Source: an uncultured Bacteroidales bacterium
GTDB taxonomy: Bacteria > Bacteroidota > Bacteroidia > Bacteroidales > Bacteroidaceae
Direction: 5' to 3'
Assembly (NCBI GenBank): GCA_902768605.1
Contig: CACXLY010000001.1
Coordinates: 36,850-100,849, forward strand
Length of the DNA: 64,000 bases
Below the pieces are notes generated by a model that saw only the letters and a program-made list of their open reading frames with translations, did no database searches and had not been told where the DNA came from. A program made the position numbers and the translations under genes. Positions 25,190-33,690 of the stretch are shown in pieces (positions within the stretch are counted from its first letter, which is position 1; each line of letters begins with the position of its first letter).

Positions 25190-26277
25190 TGAAAAAGATC
25201 ACTCTATTGACATTGAGTCTGCTGATGTCTTTACTGACTATGGCTCAAGCGACTGACAGCCCGCTCAGAATCGGCGTGTCGGGCGTGGCGCACGGTCACC
25301 TCTGGAACCTCATCAATGCCATGAACCGCGGCGACTTCGTCATCGTGGGCGTGGCGGAGGAGAACGACGACTTCCGCCAGCACAATAACCTCGTCGGCCG
25401 GCTGCCCAAGGAGAAGTTCTATGCCTCCATTTCCGAGATGCTCGACAAGGAAAAGCCCGAGGTGGTGGTCGACTACGGAAGCATCCTGCACCACATGCAG
25501 ACGGTGGAGGCCTGCGCCCAGCGCGGCATCCATGTCATGGTGGAGAAGCCGCTCGCCACGACCTACAAGCAGGCGCTCCGCATGCAGGAACTCGCACAGA
25601 AATACGGCATCAAAATCATGACGAACTACGAGACGACGTGGTACAACACCAACCACCACCTCAAGAGCCTTGTGGACAGAGGGCAGCTGGGCAAAGTGCA
25701 TCGCATCGACGTCTACGACGGACATCAGGGGCCAAAGGAAATAGGATGCGACCGCATGTTCCTCTCCTGGCTGACCGACCCCGTGGAGAACGGCGGAGGC
25801 GCCGTGATTGACTTCGGCTGCTACGGCGTCAACCTGGCCACCTGGCTGCTCGGCGGGGAGAAGCCTAAGAGCGTGTATGCCGTCCTCAGGCAGAACAAGC
25901 CGCAGGTCTATCCGAAGGTGGACGACGACGCCACCATTCTGCTCGAGTACGAAGGCTGCACCGTGCAGGTCATGGGCTCGTGGTGCTGGCCGATGAACAG
26001 AAAAGACATGTACGTCTATGGCGCGCGGGGCTATGCCTATCAGAAGAACGGCAGCCGCATGCAGCTCCTTGTCGATGGCAAGCAAGGCCGCGAGTTCAAT
26101 GCGCCGCAACTCCCTGCGCCCTACAACGACTCCTATCGCTACCTGAAAGCCCTCGTCCGTGGGCAGATAGAGGAACAGCCCTCCGACCTCTCAGCCCTGG
26201 AGAACAACGTCCTCGTCGTCCAAATCCTCGAAGCCGCCATCCGCAGCGCCAAGACCGGAAAGGCAGTGAAGCTTTGA
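25189..26277 (+). CDS. Gfo/Idh/MocA-family oxidoreductase, exported
   Basis: 362 aa. N-terminal signal peptide (MKKITLLTLSLLMSLLTMAQA), then a Rossmann NAD(P)-binding domain (IGVSGVAHGHLWNLINAM, VVDYGSILHHMQTVEAC, and the motif MVEKPLATT with the conserved Glu-Lys-Pro at about residues 117-119) and the C-terminal substrate-binding domain (GGGAVIDFGCYGVNLATWLLGG). Members oxidise or isomerise sugars, and some exported Bacteroidetes members act as glycosidases (GH109), so the reaction cannot be fixed here. It has a Sec-type rather than a visible twin-arginine signal, which is odd for a protein expected to carry a tightly bound cofactor. Follows the barrel receptor by 34 bp. Confidence 0.88.
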   Translation: MKKITLLTLSLLMSLLTMAQATDSPLRIGVSGVAHGHLWNLINAMNRGDFVIVGVAEENDDFRQHNNLVGRLPKEKFYASISEMLDKEKPEVVVDYGSILHHMQTVEACAQRGIHVMVEKPLATTYKQALRMQELAQKYGIKIMTNYETTWYNTNHHLKSLVDRGQLGKVHRIDVYDGHQGPKEIGCDRMFLSWLTDPVENGGGAVIDFGCYGVNLATWLLGGEKPKSVYAVLRQNKPQVYPKVDDDATILLEYEGCTVQVMGSWCWPMNRKDMYVYGARGYAYQKNGSRMQLLVDGKQGREFNAPQLPAPYNDSYRYLKALVRGQIEEQPSDLSALENNVLVVQILEAAIRSAKTGKAVKL

Positions 26278-26346
26278 GCACATGAAGTAGGGGCGAATGC
26301 CGCGCTTTGGCAGGATTCCCGTGAATGTATCGTGAGGCATGGGAAA

Positions 26347-26467
26347 TCCCTTCACGAAGGAAAGCCAATTCCCACGTGTGGGAAGACCAGTTCCCACGTG
26401 TGGGAAAAGCGATTCCCTCGTGTGGGAAAAATTAGTCCCTCGTGTGGGAAAATTTAGTCCCTCGTGG
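26347..26467. repeat. 22-bp-period array built on TTCCCACGTGTGGGAA
   Basis: TCCC(A/T)CGTG words start at 26370, 26392, 26414, 26436 and 26458, all exactly 22 bp apart, with a degenerate copy at 26347. The second and third full units contain a 14-16-bp perfect palindrome. Shares CCCACGTG with the array at 8277. It lies between convergent genes. Confidence 0.95.
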
Positions 26468-26487
26468 GTGAGAGCCGCAAGCGAAAA

Positions 26488-26511
26488 CAAAAAAGAGGCC
26501 CTAAAGCCTCT
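26488..26511 (-). terminator. Rho-independent terminator of tRNA-Lys
   Basis: On the minus strand AGAGGC-TTTAGG-GCCTCT followed by a run of T. Confidence 0.92.
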
Positions 26512-26516
26512 CCTTT

Positions 26517-26592
26517 TGGTAACCCGCTTGGGGCTCGAACCCAAGACCCCCACATTAAAAGTGTGATGCTCTACCAACTGAGCTAGCGAGTC
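26517..26592 (-). tRNA. tRNA-Lys (TTT)
   Basis: Acceptor GACTCGC/GCGGGTT (with G-U pairs), D-arm CTCAGTTGGTAGAG, anticodon loop CTTTTAA (anticodon TTT at 26557-26559), T-arm CTTGGGTTCGAGCCCCAAG, and an encoded CCA end. A TACCTTTG -7 box precedes it and a terminator follows. Confidence 0.96.
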
Positions 26593-26623
26593 AACCTAAA
26601 TGCAAAAATCGCTTTTGCGGGTG

Positions 26624-26631
26624 CAAAGGTA
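26624..26631 (-). promoter_or_regulatory. -7 box of tRNA-Lys
   Basis: TACCTTTG on the minus strand, 32 bp upstream of the tRNA. Confidence 0.75.
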
Positions 26632-26636
26632 AGAAA

Positions 26637-26669
26637 AAAAGATTAAAGATTAAAGATTAAAGATTAAAA
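26637..26669. repeat. 7-bp-period GATTAAA array
   Basis: Four perfect GATTAAA heptamers directly after the stop codon of the transporter gene. Confidence 0.95.
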
Positions 26670-27797
26670 TTATTTGTTTTCTTTTGTTTTTTGTTTCTTC
26701 GAGGCCTTTTTGGGCATGTCTTGGCTCGTTTCTTTGAGGATAAACCGACGATAGTATGAGATGAGCAACGTGGTGAGGGGCAGGGCGATGATAAGGCCGA
26801 TGATGCCCAGCAGGCTGCCCCAGACGGAGAGGCTCAGCAGGATGATGGCGGGGTTGAGACCCATGACGTGGCCCATGATGCGAGGCGTCAGGATGACGTC
26901 CTGAATGGTCTGCACGACGGCGAAAACGGCGAGGGCGCAGAGCAGGATGAGCCAGAAGCTCTGCCCCGTATCGGCTGCCTTCACGAGAGCCAGTATGATG
27001 GTGGGGATGAACCCGACGAGCTGCAGGTAGGGTATCAGGTTCAGGAGGCCGATGAAGAGCCCCAGGCCGATGGCCATCGGGAAGTCGATGATGAGGAAAC
27101 CGATGCTGAAGAGGATGCCGACCAGCAGGGCGATGAGCGACTGCCCGCGGAAGTAGGCGTTCATGCCGTTCTTCACATCATGAGCCACCATGTTTGCGAT
27201 GCCCCGTTGTCCCTCCGGGATGAAGTGGATCCATCCTTTCGAGATCTTCTCATAGTCCATCAGGATGAAGAACAGATAGAGCAGGACAATCAGGCTGCCC
27301 AGCAGGCCGATGGCGAAGTTGAGCGTGCCGGAGAGGAACTCCCAAGCCTTCAGGACGAGGCTCTCCGCTATGTCCATCACACTGCTGTGCTGGAAGAGCT
27401 TCATCAGCGAGTCGTCGTTGGCATAGCTCTGCAGCATGCCTTGCAGGTTGTCGAAGAGGTCGCTCGACGCCAGCGTGTCGTTGAAATAGACGGTTATCAG
27501 CTTGGCCATCCGCAGACTCTCCTCCACGATGGGCGGCACGACGAGAAAGACCGCGAGGGTGAGCACGGCAAAGATGACGAGCAGAGCCACCACGATGCTG
27601 ACGACGCGGTATTTCAGCCGGCACTTCTTCTCGAGGAAGAGCACGAAGGGGTGTATCATGTAGGCCAGAATCCAAGCAATGAAGAAGGGCAGCAGGACGC
27701 TGGAAAGGCGGTTGACAAGCCACACAAGTGCCGTTGCGATGAGTGCCGCAACAAGCCACCGCACTACGCGGTCGAAGGTTATCTCACGTTCAAACAT
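26670..27797 (-). CDS. AI-2E family transporter (PerM/YdiK-like permease)
   Basis: 375 aa, integral membrane protein with about eight helices: an N-terminal pair (about 15-45), a third (65-90), a helical extracytoplasmic region (about 95-150), a helix at 155-180 and then the conserved C-terminal core with GLFIGLLNLIPYLQLVGFIPT and the repeated PRIMGHVMGLNPAIILLSLSVWGSLLGIIGLIIALPLT segments. The family includes the AI-2 exporter TqsA and sodium/proton antiporters, so the substrate is open; luxS at 49121 shows that AI-2 can be made here. The C-terminus is Lys-rich (KKASKKQKTKENK). Confidence 0.92.
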   Translation of the reverse strand: MFEREITFDRVVRWLVAALIATALVWLVNRLSSVLLPFFIAWILAYMIHPFVLFLEKKCRLKYRVVSIVVALLVIFAVLTLAVFLVVPPIVEESLRMAKLITVYFNDTLASSDLFDNLQGMLQSYANDDSLMKLFQHSSVMDIAESLVLKAWEFLSGTLNFAIGLLGSLIVLLYLFFILMDYEKISKGWIHFIPEGQRGIANMVAHDVKNGMNAYFRGQSLIALLVGILFSIGFLIIDFPMAIGLGLFIGLLNLIPYLQLVGFIPTIILALVKAADTGQSFWLILLCALAVFAVVQTIQDVILTPRIMGHVMGLNPAIILLSLSVWGSLLGIIGLIIALPLTTLLISYYRRFILKETSQDMPKKASKKQKTKENK

Positions 27798-27801
27798 CTA
27801 T

Positions 27802-27973
27802 TCATTTACGATTTGACGATTTACTATTTAGTTAATGTACAATGTAGCAATGTACAATGTACAATTTATGTACAATTTAGTAATTTAACTATTTACAGTG
27901 CGGTAGCAAATTCTTCATTCTTCATTCTTCATTCTTCATTTAAAAAAACTTCTTCACTCTTCATTCTTCACTT
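27802..27973. repeat. Long compound 7-bp-period AT-rich array
   Basis: Successive blocks of ATTTACG, TGTACAA and CATTCTT heptamers fill the gap between the transporter and tdk genes. The junction GGTAGCAAATTCTTCATTC is shared with 17062. Confidence 0.9.
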
Positions 27974-28570
27974 AAGAGGAGAGGGGTTGGTTGGGGCTGT
28001 CGCCTTGGCGTAACACTCGCGGCAAAGCGGTTCGTACTCCTGCTTCTCGCCAAGCATGACCTGTTTCTCTCCGGCCACGATGCGATGGCTGACGTAGGCC
28101 AAGGCCCCGCAACGGACGCAGATGGCATGCACCTTCGTCACCTCGTCGGCGATGGCAAGGAGGGCAGGCATCGGTCCGAACGGCTGACCCTTGAAGTCGA
28201 GGTCGAGGCCGGCGACGATGACTCTGATGCCCTTCGACGCCAACTCGTTGCAGACCTCCACGATGTGCTCGTCGAAGAACTGCGCCTCGTCGATGCCCAC
28301 GACGTCGCTCTCCTGCCCCATGAGCAGGATGCTGGCGGAGGAATCGACTGGCGTGGAGAGGATGCTCGTGCCTTCGTGGCTGACGACCTCCTGCTCGCTA
28401 TACCGCACGTCCATGGCGGGCTTGAATATCTCTACCTTTTGCTTTGCGAACTGAGCGCGACGCAAACGGCGGATGAGCTCCTCCGTCTTGCCCGAGAACA
28501 TCGAGCCGCACACGACCTCAACCCTGCCGCGACGCATCATCTCGCCATTGCTTGAACCAACGTCTTTCAT
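27968..28570 (-). CDS. tdk: Thymidine kinase
   Basis: 200 aa. Phosphorylates thymidine to dTMP in pyrimidine salvage. Walker [12 protein letters not shown], the magnesium/base motif VGIDEAQFF with catalytic Glu, the [10 protein letters not shown] lasso segment, and a zinc site made by the pairs CVRCG and CRECY (two Cys each). This is the type II (TK1-like) fold and full length. The last residues (APTNPSPLK) look like part of a GC-rich repeat run-out rather than family sequence. Divergent from rsmI. Confidence 0.96.
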   Translation of the reverse strand: MKDVGSSNGEMMRRGRVEVVCGSMFSGKTEELIRRLRRAQFAKQKVEIFKPAMDVRYSEQEVVSHEGTSILSTPVDSSASILLMGQESDVVGIDEAQFFDEHIVEVCNELASKGIRVIVAGLDLDFKGQPFGPMPALLAIADEVTKVHAICVRCGALAYVSHRIVAGEKQVMLGEKQEYEPLCRECYAKATAPTNPSPLK

Positions 28571-28638
28571 TTGCCGTTCCTCCGTTTACCATTTACCATT
28601 TGACACCTCCACTTCTTCGAAAGGTTATTATGCAGGCA

Positions 28639-28646
28639 CAAATATA
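28639..28646 (-). promoter_or_regulatory. -7 box of tdk
   Basis: TATATTTG on the minus strand about 68 bp upstream of the tdk start. Confidence 0.65.
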
Positions 28647-28697
28647 CAAAGAAATTATCAATTAACAGTTAAGAATTGAGAAAAAGACAAAAAAAGA

Positions 28698-28736
28698 CTT
28701 AATGTTCAATGTTCGGTGTCCAATGTTCAATGTTTT
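28698..28736. repeat. 7-bp-period CAATGTT array
   Basis: About five CAATGTT/CGGTGTC heptamers just upstream of the rsmI -7 box. Confidence 0.85.
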
Positions 28737-28740
28737 TTCG

Positions 28741-28748
28741 TATCTTTG
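28741..28748 (+). promoter_or_regulatory. -7 box of rsmI
   Basis: TATCTTTG, 29 bp upstream of the rsmI ATG. Confidence 0.7.
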
Positions 28749-28777
28749 CAGGCGTGATATGTAATATATAATAAGGT

Positions 28778-29494
28778 ATGGGAACGCTCTACTTGGTACC
28801 GACGCCGGTCGGCAATCTCGAGGACATCACGATGCGGGCACTCAAGGTGCTGCGCGAGGCTGACCTCATCCTGGCCGAGGACACGCGGACGAGTGGCAAC
28901 CTCCTCCGCCACTTCGACATCAAGAATGCCATGCTCTCGTACCACAAGTTCAACGAGCACAAGACGGTGGAGAGCATCGTGGAGCGCTTGCTTGCCGGGC
29001 AGACGATAGCCGTGGTGAGCGACGCGGGCACGCCGGGCATCAGCGACCCGGGCTTCCTCGTGGCTCGCGAAGCCATTCGGGCCGGCATAGAGGTCATTAC
29101 CCTGCCCGGCGCAACGGCCTTCGTGCCGGCACTCGTCAGCAGCGGCTTGCCGTGCGACCGCTTCTGCTTCGAGGGCTTCCTGCCTCAAAAGAAAGGACGG
29201 CAGACGCGGCTCCAGGCGTTAAGTGAGGAGACACGAACCATGATCTTCTACGAGTCGCCGCATCGCATCGTGAAGGCCTTGACGCAGTTCATCGAGGTCT
29301 TCGGCCCGGAGCGGCAAGTGAGCGTCTGCCGGGAAATAAGCAAGATACACGAAGAGAGCGTCCGCGGCTCGCTCCAGGAGGTCTTGCAGCACTTCACGGA
29401 GACCGAACCCCGAGGCGAGTTCGTGATAGTGGTAAGCGGAGGCCCCCTCCCAGCCTCCCCGAAGGGAGGAGAACGAGGTGGCCAGAAAGAATGA
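28778..29494 (+). CDS. rsmI: 16S rRNA (cytidine-1402-2'-O)-methyltransferase
   Basis: 238 aa. Tetrapyrrole-methylase fold that uses S-adenosylmethionine to methylate C1402 in the 30S decoding site. Typical motifs: LYLVPTPVGNLEDITMRAL at the start, AEDTR, LSYHKFNE, VSDAGTPGISDPGFLV, LPGATAFVPALVSSGLP and FEGFLPQKKGR. The final 17 residues (GPLPASPKGGERGGQKE) are encoded by a GC-rich repeat (29440-29476) that seems to have replaced or extended the native end; an inverted copy follows at 29519-29551. Confidence 0.95.
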   Translation: MGTLYLVPTPVGNLEDITMRALKVLREADLILAEDTRTSGNLLRHFDIKNAMLSYHKFNEHKTVESIVERLLAGQTIAVVSDAGTPGISDPGFLVAREAIRAGIEVITLPGATAFVPALVSSGLPCDRFCFEGFLPQKKGRQTRLQALSEETRTMIFYESPHRIVKALTQFIEVFGPERQVSVCREISKIHEESVRGSLQEVLQHFTETEPRGEFVIVVSGGPLPASPKGGERGGQKE

Positions 29495-29551
29495 ATAACC
29501 AACAATCGCCTTCCATAATGCCTCCCCTCGGGGAGGTCGGGTGGAGGACAT
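29440..29551. repeat. Inverted pair of GC-rich repeats at the rsmI 3' end
   Basis: Arm 1 (29440-29476) contains CCTCCCCGAAGGGAGGAG within the coding region; arm 2 (29519-29551) contains GCCTCCCCTCGGGGAGG in the intergenic gap. Confidence 0.85.
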
Positions 29552-29565
29552 AAACAGTAAATGAT

Positions 29566-30417
29566 ATGAAGAAACTTTTCATTTTCGTTGCCTGCGCCCT
29601 CAGTTTGAGCGCATGCAACATGATTGGCGGGCAGCAGGACGCTGCCCAGCAGGAACGCGACTCCTTGCAGCGCATCATCAATGAGAAAGATATGGAGCTT
29701 GACGACATCCTGAGCACCTTCAACGAAGTGCAGGAGGGCATCCGGCGCATCAACGAGGCAGAGGGACGTGTGACGATTGCCGAGGTCGGCCCTGAGAGCG
29801 CCAGCACCAAAGAGGTAATTCGCGACAACATGGACTTCATCAAGGAAGCCATGCAGCAGAACCGCGACATGATTGCCCAGCTGCAGGAGAAGCTCAAGAA
29901 CAGTAGCATCAAGAACACAAAGATGCAGAAGACCATCGAGAACCTGCAGGCACAGATTGAGGCTCAGGCTCAGCGCATACAAGAGCTTGAGGCGAGCCTG
30001 GCCGAGAAAGACGCACTCATCGAGTCGCAGGGCGAGGCAATTGCCGGGCTGAGCAACAACGTGGTTTCCCTCACAGAAGAGAACAAGCAGAAGACTGAGA
30101 AGGTGCAGCAGCAGGACAAGGAACTCAACACGGCCTGGTTCGTGTTCGGCACGAAGAGCGAACTGAAAGAGCAGAAAATCCTGTCGAAGGGCGACATCCT
30201 CAAGAGCGACGATTTCAACAAAGACTACTTCACGAAGATAGACATCCGCTACGACAAGGACATCAAGTTCTACAGCAAGAGCGCTCAGCTACTCTCCACG
30301 CACCCCGCCGGCACATACCAGCTCGTGAAGGACAAGCAGGGGCAGTACGAACTGCACATCACCAATCCGCAGAAGTTCTGGAGCGTCAGCAAATACCTCG
30401 TCGTACAAGTTAAATAA
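29566..30417 (+). CDS. Coiled-coil lipoprotein of unknown function
   Basis: 283 aa. Lipobox LSAC (Cys17) after a hydrophobic signal, so the mature protein is lipid-anchored. Residues about 25-190 form long amphipathic helices rich in Gln/Glu/Lys with heptad spacing (for example MQKTIENLQAQIEAQAQRIQ). The C-terminal part (about 190-283) is predicted beta-rich: TAWFVFGTKSELKEQKIL, TKIDIRYDKDIKFYSKSAQLLS and the end KFWSVSKYLVVQVK. Lipoproteins with this architecture are common in Bacteroidales, but I do not know a demonstrated role. Stands alone between rsmI (71 bp upstream) and hflX (98 bp, filled by repeats). Confidence 0.85.
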   Translation: MKKLFIFVACALSLSACNMIGGQQDAAQQERDSLQRIINEKDMELDDILSTFNEVQEGIRRINEAEGRVTIAEVGPESASTKEVIRDNMDFIKEAMQQNRDMIAQLQEKLKNSSIKNTKMQKTIENLQAQIEAQAQRIQELEASLAEKDALIESQGEAIAGLSNNVVSLTEENKQKTEKVQQQDKELNTAWFVFGTKSELKEQKILSKGDILKSDDFNKDYFTKIDIRYDKDIKFYSKSAQLLSTHPAGTYQLVKDKQGQYELHITNPQKFWSVSKYLVVQVK

Positions 30418-30515
30418 CAATTCATAATGCTTAATTCATAATTCAGAATAATGCTACGCCCTAAGTTTAGCGAAGAAGAGAATTATGAATTATGAATTCT
30501 TAATTATGAATTAAC
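30418..30515. repeat. 7-bp-period AATTCAT array with embedded GCTACGCCCT element
   Basis: AATTCAT/AATTATG heptamers interrupted by GCTACGCCCTAAGTTTA (30453-30469), an element also at 47471-47487 and, inverted, at 16123 and 16212. Confidence 0.88.
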
Positions 30516-31874
30516 ATGAGGACATCCCGAAGCAAACACTATAACTCCTCGCGCTCGTCGCTGCCTTTTGAGGAGGGCATGACGGGCACGAAGTACCACA
30601 ACGTCGTCGACAACTCACCCGAGACGGCGGTGCTGGTAGGCCTCATCACACCCAGTCAGAATGAGCGCAAGACGACCGAATACCTCGACGAACTGGAGTT
30701 CCTGGCTGAGACGGCGGGAGCCAAGACCATCCGTCGCTTCACCCAAAGGATGAACGGCCCTAACAGCGTCACCTACATCGGCATCGGCAAGCTTCAAGAG
30801 ATTCGAGCCTACATTCAGGCCGAGGAGGACGCAGAGCGCGAGGTGTCGATGGTCATCTTCGACGACGAGCTCTCGGCCAAGCAGCTCCGCAACATCGAGA
30901 ACGAGCTGAAGGTGAAGATACTGGACCGCACGACGCTCATCCTCGACATCTTCGCCATGCGAGCCCAGACGGCCAACGCCAAGACGCAGGTCGAGCTGGC
31001 ACAGTACCGCTACATGTTGCCGCGCCTGCAACGCCTCTGGACGCACCTCGAGCGACAGGGCGGCGGCTCGGGCAGCGGCGGAGGCAAGGGCTCGGTGGGA
31101 CTGCGCGGACCGGGCGAGACGCAGCTCGAGATGGACCGACGCATCATCCTCAACCGCATGAGTCTGCTCAAGCAGCGCCTCGCGGAAATCGACAAGCAGA
31201 AGACGACGCAGCGAGGCAACCGCGGCCGCATGATTCGCGTGGCGCTCGTGGGCTATACCAACGTCGGCAAGAGCACCCTGATGAACCTGCTCTCCAAGAG
31301 CGAAGTCTTTGCCGAGAACAAGCTATTCGCCACGCTCGACACGACCGTACGAAAGGTCATCGTCGACAACCTGACGTTCCTGCTCAGCGACACCGTCGGC
31401 TTCATCCGCAAACTCCCCACAGACCTTGTCGATTCCTTCAAGAGCACGCTCGACGAGGTACGCGAGGCCGACCTCCTGCTCCATATCGTGGACATCAGCC
31501 ATCCCGACTTCGAGGACCAGATAAAGGTAGTCGATAAGACGCTGGCCGACCTCGGTTGCAGCGAGAAGCCGCAGATGATTATCTTCAACAAGATTGACGC
31601 CTACACCTGGGAGGAGAAGGATGCCGACGACCTCACGCCCGCCACCGCCCGCAACGTCTCGCTCGACGAACTCATCCACACCTGGATGTCGCGCCTCGGC
31701 GGCCAATGCCTCTTCATCTCCGCACAAGAGCGCACCAACGTCGATACCCTGAAGCAAGTACTATATAATAAGGTAAGGGAGTTGCACGTGCAGAAGTATC
31801 CCTACAACGACTTCCTATTCCAGCATTACGAAGGAGAAGCTAATGGTCAATGGACAATGGACAATGAATCATAG
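30516..31874 (+). CDS. hflX: Ribosome-associated GTPase HflX
   Basis: 452 aa. Splits or rescues stalled ribosomes using GTP. The N-terminal HflX domain (TAVLVGLITPSQNE to about 190) includes the NSVTYIGIGKLQEI segment and the glycine-rich loop GGGSGSGGGKGSVGLRGPGE; the G domain has G1 GYTNVGKST, G3 SDTVGFI and G4 FNKID. The C-terminal end (NGQWTMDNES) is written by a CAATGGA heptamer array, so the true family end is near FLFQHYEGE. The start at 30516 gives a Ser/Arg-rich lead; a start at the Met of MTGTKYHNVV (30579) is equally possible. Confidence 0.95.
   Translation: MRTSRSKHYNSSRSSLPFEEGMTGTKYHNVVDNSPETAVLVGLITPSQNERKTTEYLDELEFLAETAGAKTIRRFTQRMNGPNSVTYIGIGKLQEIRAYIQAEEDAEREVSMVIFDDELSAKQLRNIENELKVKILDRTTLILDIFAMRAQTANAKTQVELAQYRYMLPRLQRLWTHLERQGGGSGSGGGKGSVGLRGPGETQLEMDRRIILNRMSLLKQRLAEIDKQKTTQRGNRGRMIRVALVGYTNVGKSTLMNLLSKSEVFAENKLFATLDTTVRKVIVDNLTFLLSDTVGFIRKLPTDLVDSFKSTLDEVREADLLLHIVDISHPDFEDQIKVVDKTLADLGCSEKPQMIIFNKIDAYTWEEKDADDLTPATARNVSLDELIHTWMSRLGGQCLFISAQERTNVDTLKQVLYNKVRELHVQKYPYNDFLFQHYEGEANGQWTMDNES
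31843..31869. repeat. CAATGGA heptamers over the hflX stop
   Basis: Three CAATGGA/CAATGAA words in frame at the end of hflX. Confidence 0.75.
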
Positions 31875-31942
31875 CAAACAGACAAATTATCAGAATGCAA
31901 ATAAAAAGCAAATCGTAAATCATTAAATAATGAATTAAAGAA

Positions 31943-33583
31943 ATGGCTGAATTCAAGTATGCCCCAATGTTCCAGATGGGCGAGGACAAGACCGAGTACC
32001 GCCTCCTGACGAAGGAAGGCGTCACCGTCAGCGAGTTCGAAGGGAAGGAAATCGTGAAGGTTTCTCCCGAAGCGTTGACGCTGTTGGCTCAGCAAGCTTT
32101 CCACGACGTGGAGTTCATGCTGCGCCGCGAGCACAACCTGCAGGTGGCACAAATCCTGAAAGACCCCGATGCCAGCGAGAACGACAAGTACGTCGCCCTC
32201 CAATTCCTGCGCAATGCCGAGACGGCCTGCAAGGGCATCCTGCCCTTCTGCCAGGACACCGGCACCGCCATCATTCACGGCGAGAAGGGCCAGCAAGTGT
32301 GGACGGGTTTCGAGGATGAGGAAGCACTCTCGCGTGGCGTCTTCAACACCTTTACGCAAGATAACCTCCGCTACTCCCAGAACGCACCCCTCAATATGTA
32401 TGATGAGGTGAACACGAAGTGCAACCTTCCCGCGCAGATTGACATCGAGGCGTGCGAGGGCGCAGAATACCGCTTCGTGATGGTCGCCAAGGGTGGCGGC
32501 TCCGCCAATAAGACGTATTTCTACCCCATGACGAAGGCTACAATTCAGAACGAAGGCACGTTGCTCCCCTTCCTCGTTGAGGAGATGAAGCATCTGGGCA
32601 CGGCAGCCTGCCCGCCCTACCACATCGCGTTCGTCATCGGCGGTACGTCGGCAGAGAAGAACCTGCTGACGGTCAAGCTGGCCAGCATCAAGTACTACGA
32701 CTCGCTGCCTACCACGGGCGACGAGACGGGCCGTGCTTTCCGCGACATCGACCTCGAGAAGAAGCTTCTGGAGGAAGCGCACAAGATAGGCCTCGGCGCA
32801 CAGTTCGGCGGCAAGTACCTTGCCCACGACATCCGCGTCATCCGCCTGCCGCGCCACGGCGCCAGCTGTCCCATCGGCATGGGCGTAAGTTGCTCAGCCG
32901 ACCGCAATATCAAGGCGAAGATTAACCGCGACGGCATCTGGCTGGAGAAGATGGACGACTGCCCGGGCGAACTCATTCCCGAAGAGCTGCGTCTCCCCGG
33001 CGAGGGCGGCAAGGGCATTGACATCGACCTCGACAAGGGCATCGATGCCGTCCGTGCTGAGCTGAGCAAGTACCCCGTCTCGACACGCGTCAACCTGAAG
33101 GGCACCATCATTGTGGCCCGCGACATCGCACACGCCAAACTCAAAGCTCGTCTCGATGCAGGCGAGGGAATGCCTCAATACTTCAAGGACCATCCCGTAT
33201 TGTATGCCGGCCCGGCAAAGACGCCGGCAGGCTATCCCTGCGGTTCGATGGGCCCCACCACGGCAGGCCGCATGGACCCCTACGTCGATGAGTTCCAGGC
33301 CAATGGCGGGAGCCTCGTGATGATAGCCAAGGGCAATCGCTCGCAGCAAGTGACCGATGCCTGCAAGAAGCACGGCGGCTTCTACCTCGGCACGATTGGC
33401 GGCGTGGCAGCCGTGCTGTCGCAGTCGAGCATCAAAAGCATTGAGTGCGTGGAATATCCCGAGCTGGGCATGGAGGCCATTTGGAAGATAACGGTAGAGG
33501 ACTTCCCTGCCTTCATCCTCGTCGACGACAAGGGCAACGACTTCTTCAAGCAGCTCAAGCCCTGGTGCCCGGGTTGCAAGTAG
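31943..33583 (+). CDS. fumB: Fumarate hydratase, class I (iron-sulfur)
   Basis: 546 aa, single-chain class I fumarase. It interconverts fumarate and malate, here probably in the reductive branch that ends in succinate. The N-terminal alpha domain carries the [4Fe-4S] cysteines (FCQDTGTAI, then further Cys in [13 protein letters not shown]); the C-terminal beta domain has [15 protein letters not shown] and the [18 protein letters not shown] motif. Full length for the family. Stands alone; followed by a strong bidirectional terminator. Which E. coli paralogue it matches best cannot be judged without alignment. Confidence 0.95.
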   Translation: MAEFKYAPMFQMGEDKTEYRLLTKEGVTVSEFEGKEIVKVSPEALTLLAQQAFHDVEFMLRREHNLQVAQILKDPDASENDKYVALQFLRNAETACKGILPFCQDTGTAIIHGEKGQQVWTGFEDEEALSRGVFNTFTQDNLRYSQNAPLNMYDEVNTKCNLPAQIDIEACEGAEYRFVMVAKGGGSANKTYFYPMTKATIQNEGTLLPFLVEEMKHLGTAACPPYHIAFVIGGTSAEKNLLTVKLASIKYYDSLPTTGDETGRAFRDIDLEKKLLEEAHKIGLGAQFGGKYLAHDIRVIRLPRHGASCPIGMGVSCSADRNIKAKINRDGIWLEKMDDCPGELIPEELRLPGEGGKGIDIDLDKGIDAVRAELSKYPVSTRVNLKGTIIVARDIAHAKLKARLDAGEGMPQYFKDHPVLYAGPAKTPAGYPCGSMGPTTAGRMDPYVDEFQANGGSLVMIAKGNRSQQVTDACKKHGGFYLGTIGGVAAVLSQSSIKSIECVEYPELGMEAIWKITVEDFPAFILVDDKGNDFFKQLKPWCPGCK

Positions 33584-33640
33584 GATAACAAAACCAGGCG
33601 CTGGAAAACGCCTGGCCAATCCCTGAACGGGGAGACATAA

Positions 33641-33685
33641 AACGCCGCACGCGGAATCTGCATTCCCAGCGTGCGGCGTTGTTTT
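33641..33685. terminator. Bidirectional rho-independent terminator
   Basis: Perfect 12-bp stem AACGCCGCACGC/GCGTGCGGCGTT, loop 33653-33668, T-run after it on the plus strand and an A-run before it that serves the minus strand. It separates convergent fumarase and the Ser/Gly-rich gene. A second hairpin CCAGGCG/CGCCTGG lies at 33594-33615 without a T-run. Confidence 0.93.
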
Positions 33686-33690
33686 ATATG

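Noticed and set aside
18235..26277. GH3/receptor/Gfo block as a classical polysaccharide utilisation locus
   Set aside because: No SusD homologue, no SusC-type N-terminal domain and no dedicated regulator were found, so it is described only as a carbohydrate-linked block.
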